Of a stretch of 14,032 nt of DNA, positions 1-6,904 are shown in pieces. A program made the translations under genes and the position numbers. How positions within the stretch are numbered: the stretch's first letter is position 1; every line of letters starts with the position of its first letter. The DNA is from JBGSOW01 sp041738875. GTDB taxonomy: Bacteria; Patescibacteriota; Dojkabacteria; CALFHW01. The DNA is taken from contig JBGSOW010000052.1 in assembly GCA_041738875.1 (NCBI GenBank), forward strand, positions 1 to 14,032, written 5' to 3'. The notes below the pieces were generated by a model. It had not been told where the DNA came from. It did not search any database and saw only the letters and a program-made list of their open reading frames with translations.

Positions 1-320
1 CTGGTAATCTATTTTTGCCAAAAGTAGAGCTTTACGATAGTCTTTCTGCTGCAGTTGAGAGTAAAAATAATAGCGCTGGGGATTCACAAAGGTTTTTACT
101 TGCAGATGCGGAAGGGGATAGCTTGAGTACGGAAAATATAAAAGATGCTCTGACGGTGTACAATCCACAATCACTCATAATCGGACCAGAAGGCGGGTTT
201 TCGGACAACGAATACAAGTTATTCGAGAAAATAGATACCAAGAAAATTGCACTGGGTAGTACTATCATGACAACTGAAATGGCAGTTGCAGCATTTTCTA
301 GTTTACTGTCAATTTCATAG
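1..320 (+). CDS. rsmE: 16S rRNA (uracil-1498-N3)-methyltransferase RsmE, C-terminal part
   Basis: This is the 3' part of a gene that begins before the window. The reading frame is open from base 3 to a TAG stop at 318-320. RsmE methylates N3 of U1498 in 16S rRNA using S-adenosylmethionine and belongs to the SPOUT (trefoil-knot) methyltransferases. The family signature is clear: LIIGPEGGFSDNE, followed by ALGSTIMTTEMAVAAF, which forms the knot that binds the cofactor. In most RsmE proteins the second motif reads close to L-G-x-x-I-L-R-x-E-T-A. Here it is MTTEMA, so the usual arginine and the Thr after Glu are changed; this is a modest divergence. The TTG at base 15 is an internal codon and not a start, because upstream codons continue the family-like sequence GNLFLPKVE. 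It converges with secA, 22 bases away. Confidence 0.9.
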   Translation, partial: GNLFLPKVELYDSLSAAVESKNNSAGDSQRFLLADAEGDSLSTENIKDALTVYNPQSLIIGPEGGFSDNEYKLFEKIDTKKIALGSTIMTTEMAVAAFSSLLSIS

Positions 321-337
321 CTTTTATAGCCATAGCC

Positions 338-357
338 AACGACTATCGTTTTTTCTT
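338..357 (+). terminator. Small intrinsic terminator for rsmE, inside the end of secA
   Basis: A perfect 5-bp inverted repeat, AACGA-CTA-TCGTT (338-350), is followed directly by a T-rich run (TTTTCTTATTTT). On the + strand this has the form of a minimal rho-independent terminator, 18 bases after the rsmE stop. On the minus strand no U-run follows the hairpin, so it would not end the secA transcript. The loop contains the complement of the secA stop codon. The stem is short and AT-rich, so the call is moderate. Confidence 0.4.
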
Positions 358-3249
358 ATTTTCACGTTCCATTTGTCTTCTCTGTCTTCTAGAGAGATTG
401 GAATAAGTCTCGTTTGAATTATTTCTAGCAACAACTCTAGTATTCTTACTATGTTGTTTGGTTTCGCGCAGTACTTTATCTGCTGCAGATCCTAATTCAC
501 GAGTACCAGTAAGCATGTCTTTGATTTGCTCTACATTGGTCAGAACTTGACCTTCGCTAGGATTAAGTTCGTTAATTCCTCTGTCGCTAATTTGTAGTAA
601 TGTCTGCAACGCACGTCCATTAATCTTTTCAATAAACGATTGGAATGCGGAAAAACCTTCATTTTTGTATTCTACAAGTGGATTTAGTTGTGCAACACCT
701 CTTAACCCAATACCTTCTCTCACTCCTTGCATATAGTCTAGGTGAAGCGTCCAAAGTTCATCCATAACTTCAAGGAAGGTCGCGCGGAGAACATTACTTA
801 AATTGCTCACCTTATCAAGTCTTGTTTCAATTGCAACCCTAAGTAGGTTATCAGTAAAGTTGAAAATATCTGCTTCATTTGCGCTGATGTCTTTTAATCT
901 TTTGGTGATTGCTTCCTTCAGCTCTTCAGTATTCGTAATTTCAGAAGAATATATTTTAAGTGTATTGGCAGCGGCAATAAAATACTTGTCTAGACTTTGG
1001 CCGAGCAGAGTATCTACGATTTTGCTAATTGTTTCGTCTAGTTCTTTTGGATTGTTTATCTGTGTGTTCGAAATTTCAGTTGCATATGATTTTGATTGAG
1101 CGCTAGCAGCTTTAAGATATTCTTTTGTAATTTCAGATTTTAGAGCAACTATCTTTTCTGCAGACAAATCCTCATCATTAAATGAATCTGCAATCTCCAA
1201 AATCCTTAGACGTCTGCTGTAGAAAATTTCACGTTGTTGGTTGATAACGTCGTCATATTCCACGACATGTTTTCTAGCGTCAAAGTACATTCCTTCCATG
1301 CGTTTTTGTGCTCTTTCGATTGCACCTGTGATCATTCTAGATTCAAGTGGCATTTCATCGGGCAAATTGGTCATTGTCATTAACCTTTGGATGACTTCAC
1401 CACCTTGGATTCTCATAATTTGGTCGTCTAAGGCGACATAGAATCTACTTTCTCCTGGGTCTCCTTGTCTTCCGGCACGACCTCTAAGTTGGTTATCGAT
1501 TCTCCTTGATTCATGTCTTTCAGTACCAATTACATAAAGACCGCCAGCGTCAACTGCACCTTCTCCTAGTGGGATATCAGTTCCACGACCTGCCATGTTG
1601 GTCGCAACAGTGACCGCGCCAACTGCACCTGCTTTAGCAACAATCATTGCTTCTCGTTCGTGTAGCTTTGCGTTTAAAACTTCGTGTTCAATAGATAATT
1701 TACTAAGACCGTTTGAGACTAATTCCGAATCGGCAATAGAAGTTGTACCAATAAGAATTGGTTGTCCTGACTCATGAGCCCTTGCGATTTCTGCAACAAC
1801 CGCTGCAAATTTCGCGGCTTTATTTTTAAATATTCGATCTGCGCTGTCTTTCCTAATCATATTTTTGTTTGTAGGAATTGCAGCAGCTTCAAGATTATAT
1901 ATTTTGAAAAACTCCTCTTGCTCTGTCAGAATCGTTCCAGAACCACCAGTAAGTATTTTGTATAATCTGAAAAAGTTTTGGAAAGTAATTGTCGCCAGCG
2001 TCCTTGATTCCTGTTGAATTTTTACTCCTTCTTTTGCTTCGATTGCTTGGTGAAGGCCTTCAGAATATCTTCTTCCTGCAAGAACTCTACCTGTGAATTC
2101 GTCAACAATTACTACTTCTCCATCACGAACAATGTATTCTTCATCTTTCAAGAAAAATACCTTAGCTTTCAACGCATTTTCCACATGGTGGGCAAGCTCA
2201 TAATTTTCCCAGATATTTTTAACTCCAAGAAGCCTCTCCATTTTCTCAATACCTGTATCGGTTAAATTTGCTGCTTTTTCTTTTTCCTCAATTGTATAAT
2301 CATCTCCTTCTTTTAAGTTTTTAACCAAACTTGCGAAATTCCGATACAAATCGTTTGAACTATTTGCAGGTGCTGAAATAATAAGTGGTGTTCTAGCTTC
2401 GTCAATTAAAATTGAGTCAGCTTCGTCAACGATACAGAAGTATAATTCTCTCTGCACACGCGCGTCCAAAGTATTTGCCATGTTATCTCGAAGATAATCA
2501 AATCCAAATTCATTATTTGTACCGTATACAATGTCAGATTCGTAGGCTTCTTTTTTTGAACATGCAATAAGATTAGTACCCCTAAGGCTACTTACCGTTA
2601 ATTTTTTAATTTCGTTTCTCTCTTGCGCTGCCTTTTCACCTTTGACTTCAAGTAGATCTTCGTCTTTAACAAAACGGTAACTTGCTTGCGGCGTTATAAT
2701 TCCAACTGTTACTCCTAGCTCTGCAAAAATATGCCCTGCGTATTCTCCGTCTCTCCTTGCAAGGTAGTCATTGACAGTAACCAAATGCGCACCTCTTCCA
2801 GTTAATCCATATAAAAACAGTGGCAATTGAAATGTAATTGTTTTTCCTTCTCCAGTTTTCATTTCAACTAACTTTTGTCCGCTAGCTAAAATGGTTCCAG
2901 CTAGAAATTGCACGTCAAAGTGAGAGATACCATATTTCCTTTTCGTTGCGATGCTTAGGGCTGCATATACTTCTGGGAGGATTTCTTGCACTTTTTTATA
3001 TAATTCAAGTTCGCTTACGTTCAACTTCTCTGCCTTTCTTCTCATACGAACAGAGTTTTTTTCGCCTGCCGAAATACGATCTGAAATTTCATATAGAGCT
3101 TTTTTGTGATTACTTATAATTCGGGCGATTTCTTCTGTGCTTTTACCTTCTAACTCTTCTTGTTTTGCTTTGATTTCAGGGAGTCTCTTTTCAGCACTCT
3201 TAATAATTGGTTTACTTGGATCGAATAGACTTTTGATTGCTTTTAGCAT
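343..3249 (-). CDS. secA: Preprotein translocase ATPase SecA
   Basis: SecA is the cytosolic ATPase that pushes unfolded preproteins through SecYEG. The protein has 968 residues. Walker A is MKTGEGKT (130-137, Lys136) and the DEAD box is VDEADSILIDEARTP (274-288), continuing into the preprotein-binding region. NMAGRGTDI (551-559) and QLRGRAGRQGDPGESRF (about 587-603) belong to the second ATPase domain. Three features differ from textbook SecA. About 38 extra residues lie between Walker A and the YGTNNEFGFDYLRDN motif (roughly 187-231). The usual GMTGTA segment reads GGSGTI (435-440). The C-terminus ends in a Lys/Arg-rich tail without the CxCxSGxxxxxHC zinc finger that binds SecB and phospholipid. 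The ATG at 3249 is preceded by TATAAA only 4 bases upstream and by no Shine-Dalgarno sequence. An in-frame stop upstream (TGA at 3273-3271) limits the start. The motor core is intact, so it is probably functional. Confidence 0.97.
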   Translation of the reverse strand: MLKAIKSLFDPSKPIIKSAEKRLPEIKAKQEELEGKSTEEIARIISNHKKALYEISDRISAGEKNSVRMRRKAEKLNVSELELYKKVQEILPEVYAALSIATKRKYGISHFDVQFLAGTILASGQKLVEMKTGEGKTITFQLPLFLYGLTGRGAHLVTVNDYLARRDGEYAGHIFAELGVTVGIITPQASYRFVKDEDLLEVKGEKAAQERNEIKKLTVSSLRGTNLIACSKKEAYESDIVYGTNNEFGFDYLRDNMANTLDARVQRELYFCIVDEADSILIDEARTPLIISAPANSSNDLYRNFASLVKNLKEGDDYTIEEKEKAANLTDTGIEKMERLLGVKNIWENYELAHHVENALKAKVFFLKDEEYIVRDGEVVIVDEFTGRVLAGRRYSEGLHQAIEAKEGVKIQQESRTLATITFQNFFRLYKILTGGSGTILTEQEEFFKIYNLEAAAIPTNKNMIRKDSADRIFKNKAAKFAAVVAEIARAHESGQPILIGTTSIADSELVSNGLSKLSIEHEVLNAKLHEREAMIVAKAGAVGAVTVATNMAGRGTDIPLGEGAVDAGGLYVIGTERHESRRIDNQLRGRAGRQGDPGESRFYVALDDQIMRIQGGEVIQRLMTMTNLPDEMPLESRMITGAIERAQKRMEGMYFDARKHVVEYDDVINQQREIFYSRRLRILEIADSFNDEDLSAEKIVALKSEITKEYLKAASAQSKSYATEISNTQINNPKELDETISKIVDTLLGQSLDKYFIAAANTLKIYSSEITNTEELKEAITKRLKDISANEADIFNFTDNLLRVAIETRLDKVSNLSNVLRATFLEVMDELWTLHLDYMQGVREGIGLRGVAQLNPLVEYKNEGFSAFQSFIEKINGRALQTLLQISDRGINELNPSEGQVLTNVEQIKDMLTGTRELGSAADKVLRETKQHSKNTRVVARNNSNETYSNLSRRQRRQMERENKKKR

Positions 3250-3253
3250 GTTA

Positions 3254-3259
3254 TTTATA
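3254..3259 (-). promoter_or_regulatory. Candidate -10 box of secA, 4 bases before ATG
   Basis: Minus-strand TATAAA is followed by TAAC and then the secA ATG. A transcript starting at the usual distance from this hexamer would begin at or inside the start codon, giving a leaderless mRNA. No good -35 hexamer lies 16-18 bases upstream (TTAATT at 17). The DNA is AT-rich, so chance occurrence is possible. Confidence 0.35.
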
Positions 3260-3278
3260 GTTCTATATAGTCAAATAA

Positions 3279-3308
3279 TTAAACCATTTTACCACCTCCA
3301 CAAGCCAT
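3279..3308 (-). other. Nine-codon micro-ORF with an internal strong Shine-Dalgarno
   Basis: On the minus strand, ATG at 3308 opens a short frame, MACGGGKMV, with a TAA stop at 3281-3279. The three glycine codons form GGAGGTGG (3299-3292), the best anti-Shine-Dalgarno match I noticed in the window. It lies 7 bases before an in-frame ATG (3287) that is followed only by GTT and TAA. The stop is 29 bases upstream of the secA start. It could be a regulatory leader or minimal ORF, or a chance purine run. If secA is transcribed only from the TATAAA at 3254-3259, this element is not in that mRNA. Confidence 0.2.
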
Positions 3309-3332
3309 AATTAAAAGATAAAGTTTAATTAT
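3307..3332. repeat. Perfect 9-bp AT-only inverted repeat upstream of secA
   Basis: ATAATTAAA (3307-3315) and TTTAATTAT (3324-3332) are exact reverse complements around an 8-base loop. No T-run follows on either strand, so it does not look like a terminator. It lies between the end of the upstream gene (3397) and secA, and its edge overlaps the ATG of the micro-ORF at 3308. It could be an operator or an RNA hairpin. AT-only palindromes also arise by chance in DNA of this composition. Confidence 0.3.
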
Positions 3333-3396
3333 CATGAAATATAAAAGGAATTTTAATAAATACAAACCTATAGTTTTAATTGAGAGAAAGGATAAT

Positions 3397-4017
3397 TTAA
3401 AGCAATTCTAAGGTTAGAATTGCGCTTTCAGGGATTACCTGAGTTTCTAATATTTGTAAGTAATACTCTTCAGTATTTTTTTGCAAAACTATAATGTCGC
3501 CCGCAAGTAATTGTGAATACGAACTACATTCTGAACAGGTAATAACAACACGCACGCTGCTCTCAGTGTATCTATTAATTGTATACATTGAAGAATTAAG
3601 AACTAACTGCATACTTGGGACTATTAGGTCGCTACCTTCGTATAGACTTAGTTCAAGAGGAATACGGTTACTGGAAGGCAAATTTGGGATCCTGAAATTA
3701 TTATTTTTAGGAATATTGCTGGACTTAGCGGAAGATCTAAATTTAATAGTGTTTTCACGTGTTTCAGTTTGCTCTTGGCTACTAAATATCGATAATAATC
3801 CACTAGTTTCTTGTGTGTCAGGGTCAGGAATTGGGAAGTTATAGTCGTATGGGGCTGGATCTGTAACCAATTCGCTTGTAATATTACGTATTGCAGCCGA
3901 AAGTGGGTTATCGGCAAGATCAATTCCACTAAAGATAAGACTTATCCCTGCAATTACTGCAGCAATCATACTTAAGAAGATTAGTACTGATGCAATTACA
4001 CTAAGATTGATCTTCAT
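3397..4017 (-). CDS. Single-pass membrane-anchored protein of unknown function
   Basis: This gene encodes 206 residues that I do not recognise as a family. One N-terminal hydrophobic segment (about 6-31) should anchor the protein with the rest outside the cytoplasm. Residues 50-118 are rich in Pro, Ser, Asn and Thr and look disordered. Residues 119-206 look like a compact beta-rich domain, with two cysteines spaced CSEC (161 and 164) that could form a disulfide or bind a metal. The ATG at 4017 was chosen over an upstream TTG at 4032. It overlaps the preceding gene by 17 bases in another frame, which suggests translational coupling. The upstream sequence ACAGAAG is only a weak ribosome-binding candidate. 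It is the last gene of the four-gene minus-strand run, and 147 bases separate it from secA. Confidence 0.8.
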   Translation of the reverse strand: MKINLSVIASVLIFLSMIAAVIAGISLIFSGIDLADNPLSAAIRNITSELVTDPAPYDYNFPIPDPDTQETSGLLSIFSSQEQTETRENTIKFRSSAKSSNIPKNNNFRIPNLPSSNRIPLELSLYEGSDLIVPSMQLVLNSSMYTINRYTESSVRVVITCSECSSYSQLLAGDIIVLQKNTEEYYLQILETQVIPESAILTLELL

Positions 4018-4609
4018 CTTCTGTACCAGCAAAATTTAGCCGGAAAATTTCTGTGTACGTGTGTTGTCCTTTATTGAATTGACTACTTACTAGGGAAATA
4101 TTATCAACAACAAAATCTTCTGGCAAAACAAACTCTTTAACTTTTTTTACAATCTCTTTTCTAGCTGCCACATTGGTATTTCGTTTAATAGAACCAATTT
4201 TGACAACACCCAATAGCAAATTATGATCTTTGCGTTTAATAACTTCTCCAATTGAGAGTCTTACAGCCAAATCATTTACAATTTTCAAGAATTTGTTGAA
4301 TTCGCTGGTAGATTTAAGTGATAGTTTAATCAGCGAAGGCATGTATTCAAACCTTTTTCCGACTGAAAGTTTGTTTACTGGGTGGCTAAACGCCCGCAAG
4401 CTATTTGAATGGATGAAATGTTCAATACCTTCTTTTAACTGCGCAATTTGCTCGGCAGAGATATCTTTTCCAATATATTTATAATTAAAATGCAATTGCT
4501 CGAAATTGATCAAATGCAAATTGCGCTTATAAGAACTAAGTTCTCTGAAACGATCCCGGATGTAATCGCGGTCTTTTTTGGCTACAAATGTTGAAAGGTA
4601 ATATCTCAT
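4001..4609 (-). CDS. 2H phosphodiesterase-fold protein (ThpR/LigT-like), altered catalytic motifs
   Basis: This 202-residue protein resembles RNA 2',3'-cyclic phosphodiesterase (ThpR, formerly 2'-5' RNA ligase LigT). Those enzymes open cyclic phosphates with two HxT/S motifs facing each other in a pseudo-symmetric fold. The layout matches: a first motif in INFEQLHFNYKYIGKDI (family style: N-x-H-x-T-L-x-F-L-G), a second in KDHNLLLGVVKIGSI (family style: P-H-x-T-L-x-R), and the closing pattern ISLVSSQFNKGQHTYTEIF (L-x-x-S-x-L-x-x-x-G-x-x-Y). Both histidines remain (His40, His129), but the Thr/Ser two residues later is Asn42 and Leu131. It may therefore bind RNA or nucleotides without normal catalysis. 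TATAAT lies 5 bases before the ATG. Its 3' end overlaps the next gene by 17 bases. Confidence 0.7.
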   Translation of the reverse strand: MRYYLSTFVAKKDRDYIRDRFRELSSYKRNLHLINFEQLHFNYKYIGKDISAEQIAQLKEGIEHFIHSNSLRAFSHPVNKLSVGKRFEYMPSLIKLSLKSTSEFNKFLKIVNDLAVRLSIGEVIKRKDHNLLLGVVKIGSIKRNTNVAARKEIVKKVKEFVLPEDFVVDNISLVSSQFNKGQHTYTEIFRLNFAGTEDEDQS

Positions 4610-4614
4610 AGCTC

Positions 4615-4620
4615 ATTATA
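4615..4620 (-). promoter_or_regulatory. Consensus -10 box, 5 bases before the 2H gene
   Basis: Minus-strand GG-TATAAT-GAGCT-ATG is a perfect -10 hexamer so close to the start codon that the transcript would be leaderless or nearly so. It sits between the stop of the nine-segment membrane gene (4642) and this ATG. A small hairpin (GGCT-aaa-AGCC, 4631-4641) lies just upstream at the end of that gene. No recognisable -35 element is present. It may be an internal operon promoter. Confidence 0.4.
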
Positions 4621-4641
4621 CCTTAATAATGGCTAAAAGCC

Positions 4642-5460
4642 TTATGGGACAATAATTAGAATTAATATAGCAATAAGTGCGGTTAGTATATATTCAATTA
4701 CTATTCCTATTCTTAAAGTTTTTTCTAATTCATGGTGCAAGAGTGCATTGATAAGGTAGAAGATTATGGTTGCATAAAAGCTTGTAACCATAACTGTAGG
4801 CTCGAAGATGGTGATTATCGCACTTGTGATATAAGCTAAAAATAGAGACGCAAGCAAAATAAGTGGGACATAATAAAAATGTAGATTTTTTCTTTTGGCA
4901 ATAACGAGGAGTGAGAGCAGAGAAGAGACGATAAACAATAATCCTGTAATTATAAAATAATTAAAATCGAATAGAGAACTGAGATTAATAATTAGATTTG
5001 TGATTGCAAAGAAAGAGAATATTTTTATCAGATCGTATACGATTTCGGTTTCTTCCTCGAGCTTAAATTTGTCTTCATAGTGAGCCCTGATGTTAATAAA
5101 TAACATGCTGTAGAGGATGAAACTAGTTAAAAAGTATATTGGCCAGAGGCCAGGTTGATTATTGAAATATATAAATCCTGCCAAGCTTACCAAAAGTATG
5201 GATGGCAGAATCGTATGATAGACAATGATATTACTATTCGAGTTGTTTGCTGCGGTTATAAGATCAAATTGGGATAGTTTAGTACTAGCTAGCCGTCTCG
5301 TCGTATAAAGCTCCAAAGCCAGAAGCAAACTTACAACGATAAACCCAAGTAGAAAAGCATTATTACCACTTGTTAGAGCTATTTGTTGCAGCGCAACCAC
5401 TCCTAAGCTTATAAAAAAAGAATATACAAATGCTCTATTGTTTTTACGGTTAATCAGCAT
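4642..5460 (-). CDS. Polytopic membrane protein, about nine transmembrane segments, unknown function
   Basis: This gene encodes 272 residues made almost entirely of hydrophobic helices. I count segments at about 10-30, 34-52, 82-99, 104-123, 144-163, 167-187, 196-219, 223-241 and 252-271. The longer loops are 53-80 (basic start, then Ser/Asn-rich) and 124-143 (charged, with the acidic run KLEEETE). No catalytic motif, nucleotide-binding loop or transporter signature is visible, and I cannot name a family. It starts 23 bases after the CAP-domain gene and ends 32 bases before the 2H gene, so it is probably co-transcribed with them. TATAAT lies 10 bases before its ATG and overlaps neither gene. 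There is no Shine-Dalgarno sequence. Confidence 0.8.
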   Translation of the reverse strand: MLINRKNNRAFVYSFFISLGVVALQQIALTSGNNAFLLGFIVVSLLLALELYTTRRLASTKLSQFDLITAANNSNSNIIVYHTILPSILLVSLAGFIYFNNQPGLWPIYFLTSFILYSMLFINIRAHYEDKFKLEEETEIVYDLIKIFSFFAITNLIINLSSLFDFNYFIITGLLFIVSSLLSLLVIAKRKNLHFYYVPLILLASLFLAYITSAIITIFEPTVMVTSFYATIIFYLINALLHHELEKTLRIGIVIEYILTALIAILILIIVP

Positions 5461-5470
5461 TATTACTAGA

Positions 5471-5476
5471 ATTATA
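5471..5476 (-). promoter_or_regulatory. Consensus -10 box, 10 bases before the membrane-protein gene
   Basis: Minus-strand TATAAT lies in the 23-base gap after the CAP gene stop and is followed by TCTAGTAATA and the ATG. Transcription would start about 3-4 bases before the start codon. No -35 match is evident. It could be an internal promoter of the operon, or an AT-rich coincidence. Confidence 0.35.
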
Positions 5477-5483
5477 CTCTAAT

Positions 5484-6899
5484 TTATACTCCAGCATTGA
5501 TATTCCCGCTAATTGCCACAATAAGTAAACATATAAAGGTTGGCACATTGGTATGGCTTCTGGATTTTATTTTCCATCCGTATTTATTTCTATAATATCT
5601 GATCACGATTATGTCAACTATCATAAGCAGAATCAAAAACATACAAACAAAGATGGCTAACCACTGGATTTGAGTAATTGAAGCAACTTTTGTATCAATA
5701 TCCTTGAAAAAGATACGGATCAGGTTAGTTCCAGACATTTTACTTTCGTAAAGGTTCAGAATTTGCGCTGTTGTGTTCTCGGGCACTTTCTCGATGGTTG
5801 TATTCCCTGCCAAATCAGTAAGTTGTATTTGGCTTCCGAGGATATCACTTGGCGTTACGTTTGCAAGTAGAGTTGCATAATTTATTTCAACTCTCCAATT
5901 TGATTCGGATTCGTAAACTGCTCTGTATTGCTCACTGCCAATGTTTACAAGAGCAGACGAAAGAGTTTCATTACTATCTATTTTTACAACAAGATCGTCA
6001 TTACTTTCTATAACCGCAGTCTGCTCTGCATTTAGTGCGGGTGGAACGGTATCAAGTGTAAATTTATTCTCAAGGCTTCTACCTGAAACTGGTTGAGAGG
6101 CCCGGACAACATTCTCACCTTCTGGTAGAGGTACTTCTGGATTAAAACTGAATATTCCTCCACTTGGAATAATCTGTCCGAAATTATTTTGATTAATTGC
6201 TAGATTGACTAGTTCAAGTGACCTGCCTTCTATAGTTTGCACAGGGTTGTTTGTAAAAGATCCGCTCATTGGCTTAGTTATTGCAAATGAGCTATTCTCT
6301 TCTGGAGAGAGAGTTCCAGTGGTCAGTGTTGTGTCGGGCTGTCCTCTAGGGGTTCCGAAGTGTGCAACGACTATAATGTTGTTCCTTATACCTTGGAAAT
6401 TTCCATAGATTATTCCAAATCCAACTTGGCTAAATTCATTTTTGAGAATATTTTCCCGGTGAGTGGGGCTATTCATCCACGCAGCTATGGCTGCGGAACT
6501 AGTAGCAAAACCTTCAGCGAGATTTTCACCAGCATAACTATAACTATAGCCTGCCTCATTAAAAAATTCCCAAGGACTTTTCCCTTCTGGGCAATAATGC
6601 GACCAACAATTCGTTTCTAACATTGCCTCACCTTTGGCACTGGCAGAATTTGCTAAAATAAAGTTATATTCTAGTGGTGGAAGTCCTGCTTTAGCTCTTT
6701 CTGTGTTGTGTAACTGTAGTAGTGCTGATTCGCTAACTTGTGCATATGCCCTCGTTATTCCAAAATTACCGAAAAAAATATTTGCGACTAAAAGCAAGAA
6801 ACAGTAGAAGACCATAAATTTTTTGGAAAGTAGTATCGCTCTGAAACCATTATTGGGCGTAGGTGCGACATACTCGATAAATTTTTCTTTAACCATCAT
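5484..6899 (-). CDS. CAP-domain (SCP/PR-1, YkwD-like) cell-surface protein with Ig-like region and C-terminal membrane segments
   Basis: This gene encodes 471 residues from the ATG at 6899; GTG at 6902 is an alternative start. An N-terminal hydrophobic segment (about 29-48) ends in RAYAQ, a plausible signal-peptidase site after Ala53. The CAP domain (about 58-183) keeps the family features: LHNTERAKAGLPPLEYN, WSHYCPEGKSP (His101), AGENLAEGF (Glu125), AWMNSPTHRENIL (His147, Glu149) and VVAHFG. These residues form the cation-binding cleft of CAP proteins. Cys98 and Cys103 flank His101 and may form a disulfide. Residues 210-375 look like two Ig-like beta-sandwich domains. Hydrophobic segments at about 413-433 and 453-466 follow. 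Bacterial CAP proteins are exported and often of unknown activity. It is first in the minus-strand run and divergent from gltX. Confidence 0.88.
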   Translation of the reverse strand: MMVKEKFIEYVAPTPNNGFRAILLSKKFMVFYCFLLLVANIFFGNFGITRAYAQVSESALLQLHNTERAKAGLPPLEYNFILANSASAKGEAMLETNCWSHYCPEGKSPWEFFNEAGYSYSYAGENLAEGFATSSAAIAAWMNSPTHRENILKNEFSQVGFGIIYGNFQGIRNNIIVVAHFGTPRGQPDTTLTTGTLSPEENSSFAITKPMSGSFTNNPVQTIEGRSLELVNLAINQNNFGQIIPSGGIFSFNPEVPLPEGENVVRASQPVSGRSLENKFTLDTVPPALNAEQTAVIESNDDLVVKIDSNETLSSALVNIGSEQYRAVYESESNWRVEINYATLLANVTPSDILGSQIQLTDLAGNTTIEKVPENTTAQILNLYESKMSGTNLIRIFFKDIDTKVASITQIQWLAIFVCMFLILLMIVDIIVIRYYRNKYGWKIKSRSHTNVPTFICLLIVAISGNINAGV

Positions 6900-6904
6900 C
6901 ACTC

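Noticed and set aside
15..320. A complete small gene starting at TTG 15
   Set aside because: The frame is open to the window edge, and residues before the TTG continue the RsmE sequence, so this is a truncated larger gene.
3648..3929. A 93-codon minus-strand frame inside the single-pass protein gene
   Set aside because: It overlaps a longer frame on the same strand that has a clear membrane anchor and a coupled start. The alternative shows no recognisable feature.
4626..4646. Hairpin GGCT-aaa-AGCC at the end of the nine-segment membrane gene as a terminator
   Set aside because: The stem has only 4 bp and no T-run follows on the minus strand. The next gene in the operon starts 32 bases after the stop.
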